This document shows, in pieces, positions 17,676 to 26,615 of a stretch of 64,000 nucleotides of DNA. Source of the DNA: Bullifex porci (lineage in GTDB: Bacteria > Spirochaetota > Spirochaetia > Sphaerochaetales > Sphaerochaetaceae); NCBI RefSeq assembly GCF_009695635.1, contig NZ_VUNN01000004.1, positions 105,248 through 169,247 on the forward strand. Direction: 5' to 3'. The first letter of the stretch is position 1. Every line of letters begins with the position of its first letter. A program made the position numbers and the translations under genes. A model generated the notes under the pieces. That model ran no database searches and was not told the DNA's origin. It saw nothing but the letters and a program-made list of their open reading frames with translations.

Positions 17676-18713
17676 CTACTCTTGGTAGAATCCCATAAGT
17701 AGCTTAATTAGCTCATAATAATCAAAAAGAGAAATAGATGAATTATGAGAATGAGCATGGCGAGTTGCAACCCCTGTTACTACACACTTTGATCCTCTTC
17801 CAGATTGAGACATAGTAACAGCATCTGTTCCACCACCAGTTCTTATTGCCTCTTGTATAATAATACCATTTGAGGAAGCAACCCTTCTTAAGCTATCAAG
17901 TACATCCCTTGAACCAATGTGAGATGGATCAAATATTCTTATGTGAGCACCTTTTCCTTCTCTTGTTAATGGATGAGCTGGACCTGATGGCATATCATCT
18001 GCAGGAGCACCTTCAACAACAATTGTGATATCAGGATGGATATAATTTTTTAAAACAGCAGAGCCTCTTTCTCCTACCTCCTCTTGAGTTGTGAAAGCAA
18101 AAATAACAGTATTATTGCACTCTTTAAAGGTCCTTATTAATTCAACTAAAACAGCACACCCTATTCTATCATCAAAGGCTTTAGAAAATACTCTATCTGT
18201 TTCTTTAATATATTTAAAAGGTGCAACAGGAACTACCAAGTCCCCAATAGCAATACCAAAGCTCTCTTTTACATCTTTATCATCATTTGCACCAATATCA
18301 ACAAATAGCTCTGATAAATCCGGAACATTAACACTTTGGTTCTTCTTAATAAAATGAGGAGAGATTTGACCAATAATTCCATAGTGACGCTCACCTTTTT
18401 GATTTATTACCTCAACAGGTGATGAAGGAAGTGTTAACGTTGACCAACCTCCAAGACTAATTAATCTCAAATATCCTGTTTCAAGGATATCTGAGACCAT
18501 AAAGCCAATTTCATCCATATGAGCACAAAATAAAATAGTTTTACCATCCTCTTTACCCTTAAAGGTATATACTAAGTTTCCTATATTATCTTGACTATAC
18601 TCAAAGTCCTTTAATTCTTCTTTTATTATTTTCCTAACATCATCCTCATAGCCTGGTAAGCCAGTTGCTTGAGAAAGCTTTTCAATTAATCTTAATGAGT
18701 ATTCTTTATCCAT
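17676..18713 (-). CDS. M42 family metallopeptidase
   Basis: 345 residues, typical for the M42 group (glutamyl aminopeptidase or FrvX-like), cytoplasmic di-metal aminopeptidases forming large tetrahedral complexes. Metal and catalytic motifs are ILFCAHMDEIGFMV near residue 62, SKAFDDRIGCAVL near 183, TTQEEVGERGSA near 213 with the paired Glu, VVEGAPADDMP near 236, and ATRHAHSHNSSISLFDYYEL near the C-terminus with the last His ligand. It stands alone between decayed genes. Substrate preference cannot be read; the role is probably peptide turnover. Confidence 0.9.
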   Translation of the reverse strand: MDKEYSLRLIEKLSQATGLPGYEDDVRKIIKEELKDFEYSQDNIGNLVYTFKGKEDGKTILFCAHMDEIGFMVSDILETGYLRLISLGGWSTLTLPSSPVEVINQKGERHYGIIGQISPHFIKKNQSVNVPDLSELFVDIGANDDKDVKESFGIAIGDLVVPVAPFKYIKETDRVFSKAFDDRIGCAVLVELIRTFKECNNTVIFAFTTQEEVGERGSAVLKNYIHPDITIVVEGAPADDMPSGPAHPLTREGKGAHIRIFDPSHIGSRDVLDSLRRVASSNGIIIQEAIRTGGGTDAVTMSQSGRGSKCVVTGVATRHAHSHNSSISLFDYYELIKLLMGFYQE

Positions 18714-18733
18714 AAGAGTAGTATATCACACAG

Positions 18734-19194
18734 TTATAATAATAGCTCTTCCTCTGAAAAATTATTCTTTTTTATAAACATTACAAAATAAATTGGAAGA
18801 TAAATTATTTTATTCTTTTGCTTTATCTCTCGTCCTGAACAAAGAACATATGCATATTCGATATTATATTCTTCTTTACTAGTAAAATTACTAAGAGCAC
18901 TATGAATAGTGTAATTACAACCACGAGAATATGTCAGAAACCCTAAATCCCACAAAATTTATGATTGAGCCAAGAAAATTAATGTGTTTTCATATGAATC
19001 TAACTTATTTCCAGCTACTAAGCTAAGCTTTAAATATAAGTCATTAATATCATTAACAACTGCAAAAAGGCTTTCACCAACCTTTCTTATTATATATGTT
19101 TTCCTACCTGTCTACTTCCATCAACTAATATTATTTCTTGTTCTTTATTTACAAAATGTTGTTCTATTACGTTATATATTTTCCTTGCAAGCAT
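18734..19194 (-). pseudogene. decayed AAA-type ATPase gene (N- and C-terminal pieces)
   Basis: The ATG at 19194 opens MLARKIYNVIEQHF, then ILVDGSRQVGKH, an ATPase_2/DUF4143-like N-terminus whose Walker A is broken. One base is missing in the AAAA run at 19099-19102, and restoring it gives QVGKTYIIRK. That frame then reaches a stop. After a lost middle section, a C-terminal piece at 18734-18955 ends with YVLCSGREIKQKNKIIYLPI and YFVMFI, which resembles the usual ending of these ATPases. The whole is about 150 codons instead of roughly 400, so most of the ATPase is deleted. These genes are often mobile and of unknown function. Confidence 0.65.
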
Positions 19195-19231
19195 TTATTA
19201 CTCCATACAAGAAAATATTTTCATAGCTGAA

Positions 19232-19319
19232 ATGACTTTTCCATATATTTTAAGCTCAAAAATCATGACTTTTCCATATATTTTTAGGGAGGAAAGCATG
19301 ACTTTTCTATAATTTTAGG
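19232..19319. repeat. 33-bp tandem repeat, three units
   Basis: Three copies of a unit starting ATGACTTTTC begin at 19232, 19265 and 19298, exactly 33 bp apart. The first two share 20 identical leading bases, while the third is shorter and diverged. On the plus strand they stay in frame (MTFPYI repeated). The last unit overlaps the end of the GNAT gene. Likely a replication-slippage product beside the decayed ATPase gene. Confidence 0.7.
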
Positions 19320-19741
19320 AGAAATTCTTGCACAGGGTATCCAAATTCTTCAGTTAGTTTACCTTCCTTAAATCCAATATTCTTATAAAAGGCTCTAGCT
19401 GAAAAACCCTTGCTATCACCTTCTCTATAGGTTGTAACAATTACTTCACGATTTCTATCAAGAAGAGGAAGCATATATTCAATCATTTCTTTTGCAATAT
19501 GCTTTCTTCTATAAGACGGATCAACTGCTAAAAAGCAAATCATATTTAATTCTTTAGAAAACAATAGTGTTCCTACTATTTTTTCTTCATCCTTAGCACA
19601 GATAGCTTCTTTTCTTTCTATAAATTCAATTACAGTTTTTCTATGCTCATCCATCACAAGGCCAGGAAATAAATCCTTTACCTTATCAACAAGAATCATC
19701 CAGGAATCAATATCTAAATAAGATGCAAAATCAATTTTCAT
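19307..19741 (-). CDS. GNAT family N-acetyltransferase
   Basis: 144 residues of the GNAT fold. The acetyl-CoA binding motif A is visible as FLAVDPSYRRKHIAKEMIEY near residues 72-91. GFSARAFYKNIGFKEGK near the C-terminus is the typical motif B region, where a Tyr often acts as acid. The acceptor is unknown; small GNATs modify amines on metabolites, peptides or antibiotics. It lies downstream of the PFOR terminator and so is probably transcribed separately or by read-through. Confidence 0.82.
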   Translation of the reverse strand: MKIDFASYLDIDSWMILVDKVKDLFPGLVMDEHRKTVIEFIERKEAICAKDEEKIVGTLLFSKELNMICFLAVDPSYRRKHIAKEMIEYMLPLLDRNREVIVTTYREGDSKGFSARAFYKNIGFKEGKLTEEFGYPVQEFLLKL

Positions 19742-19756
19742 AAAACATATATCTAT

Positions 19757-19785
19757 AAAAAAGGGAGCTCCGAAGAACTCCCTTT
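19757..19785 (-). terminator. intrinsic terminator of the PFOR gene
   Basis: On the minus strand an 11-bp stem (AAAGGGAGTTC / GAGCTCCCTTT, one T.G pair) with a TTCG tetraloop is followed by T residues. It lies 22 bases after the PFOR stop. The stable UUCG loop and U tract make it a strong rho-independent terminator. Confidence 0.9.
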
Positions 19786-19806
19786 ATAGCTAGGTAAAAA
19801 TCTCTA

Positions 19807-22800
19807 TTAGAGAATTTCACCCATAACTGCACCACACTTCTCGTAGAATGCAAGTCTTTCCTTAGCATCAGCTGCTGCCTTTGAGAAGAGTTCATCAGCT
19901 TCGCTTGGGTTAGTCTTGTAGAGTGATGAGTAACGAACTTCGCCCTTAATGAAGTCAACATAGTCGCTTGTAGCTGGCTTTGTTTCCCATGTGAACTTCT
20001 TACCTGCTTCGCCTTTTGGATTGAAGCGGTAGAGTGGCCAGTAACCAGCCTCAACAGCCTTCTTAGCCTCAACCTGGCTGAAGCGCATGTTGATACCGTG
20101 GTTGATACATGGAGCATAGCAGAATACGATTGAAGGACCATTGTAAGCAACTGCTTCCTGGAGGCACTTCTGAGCCTGCTGTCTGTTATAACCAAGAGCA
20201 CAAGATGCAACATATACATAACCATAGCTCATGCACATGAAGCCCATGTTCTTCTTACCAAGCTTCTTACCAGAGTTAGCGAACTTAGCAACTGCTGAGA
20301 TAGGAGTTGACTTAGAAGCCTGTCCACCTGTGTTAGAGTAAACTTCTGTATCGAGTACGAGGATTGTAACGTTCTTACCAGAAGCAACAACATGGTCAAC
20401 ACCACCGTAACCAATATCGTATGCCCAACCATCACCACCGATGATGAGAACGTTCTTCTCAGCGAAGTAATCCTGGAGCTCTACAATCTTATCGAGGAGA
20501 GCCTGTGCTTCTGCATCAGCTGCCTTCTCGTTAGCAAGAACTGCCTGGAGATCCTTCTGAGCCTGGATAGAAGCTTCAGTCATATCATCCCAAAGACCAT
20601 AGCACTTCTCGATAGCAGCCTTAAGCTCAGCTGAACAACCCTTAGCAATGTATGCATCACACTTGCTTCTTAAGAGGCCTCTGTTAGCATCGATAGCGAG
20701 TCTCATACCAAGACCATACTCTGCGTTATCTTCGAAGAGTGAGTTACCCCAAGCTGGTCCTCTACCGTCAGCACGCTTTGTGTATGGGATAGTAGGATAT
20801 GTACCTGAGTAGATTGATGAACAACCTGTAGCGTTAGCAATTACTGCTCTTTCACCACAAATCTGAGAAAGCATCTTAACATATGGAGTTTCACCACAAC
20901 CAGCACATGCACCACTGAACTCGAAGAGAGGCTGCTTGAACTGGAGACCCTTAACTGTAGCCATGTTAAGTCCATCGAGGTTGTCATATGTGAGGCTTTC
21001 GAAGTACTCGAAGTTAGCAACTTCACCAGCTGCTCTTTCTTCCTCAACAGGTCTCATCTCGAGAGCCTTCTCCTTAGCAGGACAAGTTTCAACACAAACA
21101 CCACAACCCTGACAGTCTTCTGTGTAAACCTGAATCTTGAATCTGAGGTCACGATCATTCTTTGTGTTAGACTTAATTGTTACGAATGTCTCTGGAGCCT
21201 TAGCTGCATCTTCTGGAGTGATCTGCTTAGCTCTGATAGCTGCGTGTGGACATGACTGTACACACTGGTTACACTGGATACACTTTGTGCTATCCCAGTG
21301 AGGAATGAATGCTGCAACACCACGCTTCTCAAGCTTTGTTGTACCTGATGGGAGTGTACCATCATAGCTCATGCATGATACAGGGATATCATTACCCTTG
21401 AGGTGCATGATAGGCTCAATGTTGTTCTTAGCAAAGTCTGAAGCATCATCTGGGATAAGCTTCTTAGGCTCTAAGCTCTTTGTGATAGTAGCAGGAATCT
21501 TAACCTCAACAAGTGCTGCTGAAGCGCCATCAACTGCTGCCCAGTTCTTATTAACAACATCTTCACCCTTCTTGAGGAAGGTCTTCTTGATGTACTTCTT
21601 GATAAGCTCAATAGCTTCTTCTTCAGGAAGAACACCACAAATCTTGAAGAATGCAGCCTGCATTACTGTGTTAATTCTTGTTCCAAGACCAGCTGCCTTA
21701 GCAATTGAGAGAGCATCGATATTGAAGAATCTAATCTTTCTATTGATGATGATCTCCTGATCGTGTCTTGGGAGGTGCTCAAATACTTCATCAGATGGAA
21801 TCTGAGAGTTGAGGAGGAATACACCGCCTTCCTTGAGTGTATCGAGCATATCGTAACGACCGATATATGCTGGGTTATGACATGCTACAAAGTCAGCATG
21901 GTCGATAAGCCATGGCATATCGAGGTTACCTTCACCGAATCTGAGGTGAGAAATTGTGATACCACCAGACTTCTTTGAGTCATAAGCGAAGTATGCCTGA
22001 GCGTTCTGGTTAGTATTATCACCGATGATCTTAATAGAGTTCTTGTTAGCACCAACTGTACCATCAGAACCAAGACCATAGAACATGCAGCTTACTACAC
22101 CTGCTGGTGTAACGTTGATTGATTCGTTAACTGGGATTGACTTATGAGTAACATCATCGTTGATACCAACTGTGAAACCATGGAAAGCATCCTTAGTAGC
22201 AAGGAAATCAAATACTGCCTTAGCGTGAGAAGGTGTAAAGTCCTTAGAAGAGAGACCATAGCGACCACCGATAACCTTGATACCCTTTCTACCCTGGTTG
22301 TCAAGAGCTGCAACAACATCGAGGTAAAGTGGTTCACCAAGTGAGCCTGGTTCCTTAGTTCTATCCATAACTGCAATTCTTTCAACTGAAGCTGGGATAG
22401 CGTTAACAAATGCTTCTGCGCTGAATGGGCGATAGAGTCTAACCTTGATAAGACCAACCTTACCACCTTTAGCATTAATGTACTTAACAGCCCACTCAAA
22501 TGTATCTGCTGCTGAACCCATTACGATAACAACGTCTGTAGCATCTGGAGCACCAACATAATCAAAGAGGTGGTACTGACGACCTGTAATAGTAGCAACC
22601 TTATCCATGTATTCCTGAACAATACCTGGAACTGCATCATAGTACTTGTTAGAAGATTCACGACCCTGGAAGTAAACGTCTTCGTTCTGAGCTGCAACGT
22701 GAATCATTGGATGCTCTGGGCGCTGAGCGCGTGAGCGGAATTTAGCAATGAGCTTCTCATCAACAAGAGTCTTAATATCTTCATAAGAGATCTCTTCAAC

Positions 22801-23346
22801 CTTCTGGATTTCGTGAGATGTTCTGAAACCATCGAAGAAGTTGAGGAATGGAACATCAGCCTTAAGAGTTGAAAGGTGAGCAACTAAAGCCATATCCATT
22901 GTTTCCTGGATAGATGAAGCACAAGTCATTGCGAAACCTGTCTGGCGACATGCCATTACGTCTGAATGGTCACCAAAGATAGAAAGTGACTGTGCAGCAA
23001 GTGAACGAGCTGAAACGTGGAATACACAAGGAATCATCTCACCTGCAATCTTGTACATATTAGGGATCATGAGTAAGAGACCCTGAGATGCTGTAAATGT
23101 TGTTGTAAGAGCACCTGCTACGAGAGAACCGTGAACTGCACCTGCAGCACCAGCTTCTGACTGCATCTCCATAACATCAACCTTTCTACCCCAGAGATTT
23201 TCTCTGCCCATTGAAGCCCACTGTTCTGAATACTCAGCCATTGGTGATGATGGTGTGATAGGATAGATAGCTGCAACATCGCTGAATGCATAAGCGATAT
23301 GAGCAGCAGCGGTGTTACCATCGATAGTAACGAACTTTTTTGCCAT
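19807..23346 (-). CDS. nifJ: pyruvate:ferredoxin (flavodoxin) oxidoreductase
   Basis: 1179 residues, the fused homodimeric PFOR form. It oxidises pyruvate to acetyl-CoA and CO2 and reduces ferredoxin or flavodoxin, the central step of anaerobic sugar fermentation. Domain I has AAIYPITPSSPMAEY and FTASQGLLLMIPNMYKIAGE. The 2[4Fe-4S] ferredoxin domain has CIQCNQCVQSCP near 690 and CQGCGVCVETCP near 742. The cluster-binding CAGCGETPYVKML lies near 810, and the thiamine diphosphate site GGDGWAYDIGYGGVDHV near 967 with DTEVYSNTGGQ. The ATG at 23346, with GGAG seven bases upstream, is chosen over a start six codons earlier, since it begins exactly at MAKKFVTIDGNTAAAH. Base composition is higher in GC than neighbours, as expected for a highly expressed gene. 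Confidence 0.97.
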   Translation of the reverse strand: MAKKFVTIDGNTAAAHIAYAFSDVAAIYPITPSSPMAEYSEQWASMGRENLWGRKVDVMEMQSEAGAAGAVHGSLVAGALTTTFTASQGLLLMIPNMYKIAGEMIPCVFHVSARSLAAQSLSIFGDHSDVMACRQTGFAMTCASSIQETMDMALVAHLSTLKADVPFLNFFDGFRTSHEIQKVEEISYEDIKTLVDEKLIAKFRSRAQRPEHPMIHVAAQNEDVYFQGRESSNKYYDAVPGIVQEYMDKVATITGRQYHLFDYVGAPDATDVVIVMGSAADTFEWAVKYINAKGGKVGLIKVRLYRPFSAEAFVNAIPASVERIAVMDRTKEPGSLGEPLYLDVVAALDNQGRKGIKVIGGRYGLSSKDFTPSHAKAVFDFLATKDAFHGFTVGINDDVTHKSIPVNESINVTPAGVVSCMFYGLGSDGTVGANKNSIKIIGDNTNQNAQAYFAYDSKKSGGITISHLRFGEGNLDMPWLIDHADFVACHNPAYIGRYDMLDTLKEGGVFLLNSQIPSDEVFEHLPRHDQEIIINRKIRFFNIDALSIAKAAGLGTRINTVMQAAFFKICGVLPEEEAIELIKKYIKKTFLKKGEDVVNKNWAAVDGASAALVEVKIPATITKSLEPKKLIPDDASDFAKNNIEPIMHLKGNDIPVSCMSYDGTLPSGTTKLEKRGVAAFIPHWDSTKCIQCNQCVQSCPHAAIRAKQITPEDAAKAPETFVTIKSNTKNDRDLRFKIQVYTEDCQGCGVCVETCPAKEKALEMRPVEEERAAGEVANFEYFESLTYDNLDGLNMATVKGLQFKQPLFEFSGACAGCGETPYVKMLSQICGERAVIANATGCSSIYSGTYPTIPYTKRADGRGPAWGNSLFEDNAEYGLGMRLAIDANRGLLRSKCDAYIAKGCSAELKAAIEKCYGLWDDMTEASIQAQKDLQAVLANEKAADAEAQALLDKIVELQDYFAEKNVLIIGGDGWAYDIGYGGVDHVVASGKNVTILVLDTEVYSNTGGQASKSTPISAVAKFANSGKKLGKKNMGFMCMSYGYVYVASCALGYNRQQAQKCLQEAVAYNGPSIVFCYAPCINHGINMRFSQVEAKKAVEAGYWPLYRFNPKGEAGKKFTWETKPATSDYVDFIKGEVRYSSLYKTNPSEADELFSKAAADAKERLAFYEKCGAVMGEIL

Positions 23347-23402
23347 TGTTTTCTCCATTTGCATTTGGATTTGCGGTTACCCGCAGATAAGATTAATTAA
23401 TC

Positions 23403-23469
23403 AGCTTAAGTCCCCTTAAGCCAATTTAAATAATAACGCAGTAGGAACCACATTTCAAGCTTAAGTCCC
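23403..23469 (-). promoter_or_regulatory. PFOR promoter flanked by direct repeats
   Basis: On the minus strand TTGAAA (23453-23458) and TATTAT (23430-23435) are separated by exactly 17 bp, a strong sigma70-type promoter about 85 bases before the nifJ ATG. The 12-mer GGGACTTAAGCT occurs twice in the same orientation, at 23458-23469 directly upstream of the -35 and at 23403-23414 just after the start site. The spacing of 55 bp brackets the promoter and suggests a regulator binding site; no regulator is identified. Confidence 0.6.
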
Positions 23470-23573
23470 ATAAAAACGGATATATGTAATGTCGTTTTTT
23501 TCTTTTGAATAATTCCGACATATTATTTTAAATAGTCAATGATAATTTAAAATTTCTAAAAAAATTACATATA

Positions 23574-23927
23574 TTAAAATAAACTATAAAAGGTAATAAC
23601 TTTAGAAAAAACAGAATTATATTGAGACTGAGAAAGGCCATAGTTGGTTATCAGCACATACTGAATACCCTTTTTAATCTTACCCTTCTCTTCTGCTTGG
23701 AACATTTCTATCCTATTTTGTAGTTTTAAATACTCTTCCTTCGTTAAATGATAAAGACCTCTAGAATACTTAACCTCACATAATGTAATAATGTTATCAG
23801 CTCTGTCTACTACAATATCAAGCTGAGCTCCACGGGATTCTCTGCTACTTCTCCCACTATTGTAGTATTTCTCTAATTCTTTTATCTCATTTTCTCTACC
23901 AACAAAATTTGCACTGAACCTTTTCAT
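23574..23927 (-). pseudogene. internally deleted AAA ATPase with DUF234 end
   Basis: About 117 codons remain open. The N-terminus MKRFSANFVGRENEIKELEK followed by YYNSGRS matches the start of archaeal-type ATP-binding proteins. The sequence then jumps directly to GAQLDIVVDRADNIITLCEV, the C-terminal DUF234 region, whose D...E-x-K pattern resembles a restriction-endonuclease fold. Walker A and B and the whole central domain are missing, so it is a deletion derivative. This is the second ATPase of this kind to be degraded within 5 kb. A small chance remains that the short nuclease-like protein is functional. Confidence 0.7.
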
Positions 23928-23960
23928 ATATATATTTTGGTAAAAAAGTTGGAAAAACAA

Positions 23961-24010
23961 TTATAATCATCCAAAACTATATATTTTTTATGTATTTTGG
24001 ATAATTATAA
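23961..24010. repeat. 16-bp inverted repeat upstream of the ATPase remnant
   Basis: Arms at 23961-23976 and 23995-24010 (TTATAATCATCCAAAA and TTTTGGATAATTATAA) pair over 16 bp with one mismatch around an 18-nt AT loop. It lies just upstream of the minus-strand ATPase remnant. It could be an operator for that gene or a mobile-element scar. No U tract marks it as a terminator. Confidence 0.55.
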
Positions 24011-24322
24011 ATAAATGATTAAATTCTAGTTTTAATTTTCTCAACGATTTCTCTCACTTGTAATCTAATAATTTGCTTATCACTATAGAGGAAAGCCAAA
24101 AGGTTGATAGCGCTCAGGCTAAAAGAAGAAATTAAAGCTCACATATCCTTATTAATAATAAGTTTTTCAATTTATTTACCTAAAATCAACACTACTTTCT
24201 CTTAAAGCCATTATTTTTGTCATAAATGAAAGTAAAATATATACAATTTCTTTCGAAAACGAAAAATTTTATTTTGCTTTTCTTTCGTTTATAGCTATAA
24301 TAACACAAAAGTGGGAAATAAT
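24011..24322 (+). promoter_or_regulatory. promoter and DeoR-type operator boxes of the sugar-phosphate operon
   Basis: The left half (24011-24220) has no convincing gene, though a minus-strand stretch of about 40 open codons ending near 24021 may be a coding remnant. The right half holds a promoter, TTGCTT (24274) and TATAAT (24296-24301) with a 16-bp spacer. Around it are CGAAA-type boxes: AATGAAAGT at 24225, TTTCGAAAACGAAA at 24251, and TTTCGTTTAT at 24284, between -35 and -10. DeoR/GlpR family repressors bind such repeated TTTCG/CGAAA boxes, and the operon encodes one. Confidence 0.6.
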
Positions 24323-25855
24323 ATGAAAGATTTAAATTTAGGTATGTTCAAACCATATGATATTAGAACAAAGATTGAAAAGCTAAGTCAAGAAAACCTT
24401 AAACGACTCTCAGAAGCAGTTGCTATTTATTATAAAACTATATTAAAAGCTCCAGCTGTGGTTATTGGTAGAGATGCAAGATTATATGCGCCAATGGTAG
24501 TTGAAAGTTTATGCTACGAGCTAAGAAGAGCTGGCTTAGATGTATTTCTAAATCCGCTGCCAATTTCCACTTGTCAGTTTTATTATAGCTGTATGAAGCA
24601 CCCAGAATTTGGAGGAATAATGGTCACTGCTTCTCATAATCCAGGGTCATATATAGGCCTTAAGCTTATGGCTCCAAAGCTATTTCCACTTGCAGATGGA
24701 TGTGGACCTGAAGGTGGAATTGCAAAAATAAGAGAAATATATCTTTCAGAAGAAAGCATTATTGAAGAAGAAAAAGGTGAATGTAAAACAATTAACTACC
24801 TTGATGACTTTATTTCATACTCTATAAAGCTTGCTGGTCTTGAAGAAAACAGCCTTAAAGGTATGAAGATTTTAATTGAATTCTTAAATGGAAGTGCAGG
24901 AACAGAAATTACTACCGCATTTCAAAGATTGGGAGCCCAAGTTGAGTCAATGCATCTTGTTCCTAATGGCCTTTTTCCATATGGAGACCCAAATCCAATT
25001 ATTGAATCATCTATTGCTCCAGCAAGAGAAGAGATGAAAAATGGAGACTATGATATTGGCTTTTGCTTTGATGGTGATGGCGATAGATTAGATTTAATGT
25101 ATAAAAATGGTAAGCAAATAGTTCCTGGGTTAAATATGGCGATAATAGCAAGTAAGCTAATGGACATATATAATGGGGAAAAGAAAGAATTTTATGCAGA
25201 TGTAAAAGCTATCCCTACTTCGCTAGTTGAAATAGCAAAAAGCGGTGCAAGAATACATATTATTAGGAATGGACACTCCTTCATCAAAGCAAAATTAAGA
25301 GAGAATTGTGATAAAGGCTATTTTGCATGTGAAGAGGAATCTGCTCATTACTATATGAATTTCCCATATGATATCAATGATAGATCAAAGGGATATGCAG
25401 CTATCGAAAATACTCTCTTCTTTGCTCTTGTAACAGCTAAGGCTTATAAAGAAAACCCAGAGCAATATAAGAAAGCTCTTGATCTAGTGGATAATCTCTA
25501 TAGAGAAAGAGAATGGCCATTACATTGTGAAGCAGCTCCAGAGAAGATGCCTGAAATAATGGATAGAGTTGAAGCAAGAATGGTTGAACTTGGTGCAACA
25601 ATTATAAAGGATATGGATGATGGTAGTGACTTAGATGCAACTCTTATGAGATTTAATCTTCCATCAGAATTTGACAAAACAACTAATCTAGATAACACTA
25701 TATGGGCACAGGTAGCTCAAAGAATAAGTCGTAGTGAGGATGCAATGTGTCGTTGGGAGGTTGTTTCAAATTCAAAAGAGGAATGCGAAAGACTAAATAA
25801 TGAGGTAAAGCAAATCACAGATGAGTATGTAAGAGCTAATTTAGCAAAGTACTAA
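24323..25855 (+). CDS. phosphomannomutase/phosphoglucomutase family protein
   Basis: About 510 residues of the alpha-D-phosphohexomutase superfamily, which interconverts hexose 1- and 6-phosphates through a phosphoserine. The start KPYDIRTK is the usual substrate-fold entry. The phosphoserine loop is MVTASHNPGSYIGLKLM near residue 100 and the Mg site is FDGDGDRLDLMY near 250. The sugar specificity loop CEEESAHYYMNFPYD follows near 340, and the last domain has RSEDAMCRWEVVSNSKEE. The ATG at 24323 is favoured over a GTG four codons upstream. It is the first gene of a run that imports and remodels sugars, so the substrate is likely an imported sugar phosphate. Confidence 0.88.
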   Translation: MKDLNLGMFKPYDIRTKIEKLSQENLKRLSEAVAIYYKTILKAPAVVIGRDARLYAPMVVESLCYELRRAGLDVFLNPLPISTCQFYYSCMKHPEFGGIMVTASHNPGSYIGLKLMAPKLFPLADGCGPEGGIAKIREIYLSEESIIEEEKGECKTINYLDDFISYSIKLAGLEENSLKGMKILIEFLNGSAGTEITTAFQRLGAQVESMHLVPNGLFPYGDPNPIIESSIAPAREEMKNGDYDIGFCFDGDGDRLDLMYKNGKQIVPGLNMAIIASKLMDIYNGEKKEFYADVKAIPTSLVEIAKSGARIHIIRNGHSFIKAKLRENCDKGYFACEEESAHYYMNFPYDINDRSKGYAAIENTLFFALVTAKAYKENPEQYKKALDLVDNLYREREWPLHCEAAPEKMPEIMDRVEARMVELGATIIKDMDDGSDLDATLMRFNLPSEFDKTTNLDNTIWAQVAQRISRSEDAMCRWEVVSNSKEECERLNNEVKQITDEYVRANLAKY

Positions 25856-25856
25856 T

Positions 25857-26615
25857 ATGGATATTACAGATAGAAGAAAGGAAATTATTAATATTCTCAA
25901 AGATAGAGAATATGTTACTGTTGAGGAATTTTCTAAGGTTCTTGGCGTAAGCACTGTTACAATAAGAACCGATTTAAGTGCTCTTGAGAGTGAAGGCTCA
26001 CTAATTAGAACACATGGTGGTGCTATGAAAAGCGAAAAAAAGAGTAAACAGCGATTTATTTCTAACACCATGAGCGAAAATGAATTAGAAAAGAAAGAAA
26101 TTGCTTTAAAGGCTTCAAGCTTAATAAAAGATGGTAGCACTATAATAATTGACTCAGGTTCTACTACTATTCATTTAGCTGAAAACCTAAAAGATAAAAA
26201 AATTACTGTAGTAACGAATAATATATTAGCTCAAGATATATTAAAAAATGAAGAGAGCGTAAATTTAATAGTACTAGGTGGAACTCTTAGAAGAGCTTCG
26301 ATGGGAACAATTGGTCCTATAGCAAATAATGCAGTAAAGTCCATGAATGTCGATATCTTCTTTTTAGGAGCAGCGGCATATAACCAAGAAATAATATCTT
26401 CATATGATGTTATTGAGGTAGAACTAAAGAAAAACATGATTCACTCTGCTGACAAGGTAGTTTTATTAGCAGACTCTTCAAAATATGGGAAAAAAGCCTT
26501 TTCGACTATATCCTCTTGGGATTTAATTGATACCTTTATCACAGATAAAATCGATAATGACTTTAGAGAAAAGCTTGAAGAATTAGGAGTCGAGGTAATT
26601 TTATCTAATGAATAA
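25857..26615 (+). CDS. DeoR/GlpR family transcriptional regulator
   Basis: 252 residues. The N-terminal HTH has RRKEIINILKDREYVTVEEF and LGVSTVTIRTDLSALESEG with the family Arg and the T-x-R-x-D-L block, then LIRTHGGA. The C-terminal sugar-phosphate sensor domain shows IIIDSGSTTIHLAENL, VVTNN, LGGTLRRASMGTIGP and LLADSSKYGKKAF. DeoR repressors release DNA when a phosphorylated sugar binds. It starts one base after the mutase stop and overlaps the next gene, so it is an operon member controlling its own promoter. Likely sites are the CGAAA boxes at 24225-24293 and 27485-27497. Confidence 0.93.
   Translation: MDITDRRKEIINILKDREYVTVEEFSKVLGVSTVTIRTDLSALESEGSLIRTHGGAMKSEKKSKQRFISNTMSENELEKKEIALKASSLIKDGSTIIIDSGSTTIHLAENLKDKKITVVTNNILAQDILKNEESVNLIVLGGTLRRASMGTIGPIANNAVKSMNVDIFFLGAAAYNQEIISSYDVIEVELKKNMIHSADKVVLLADSSKYGKKAFSTISSWDLIDTFITDKIDNDFREKLEELGVEVILSNE

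Noticed and set aside
21371..21760. Plus-strand ORF of 129 codons inside PFOR
   Set aside because: It lies fully antisense to the highly conserved PFOR gene; the open frame follows from its codon bias.
20229..22499. Minus-strand ORFs in other frames of PFOR
   Set aside because: Ser/Leu-rich low-complexity translations with no ribosome sites; shadows of the PFOR frame.
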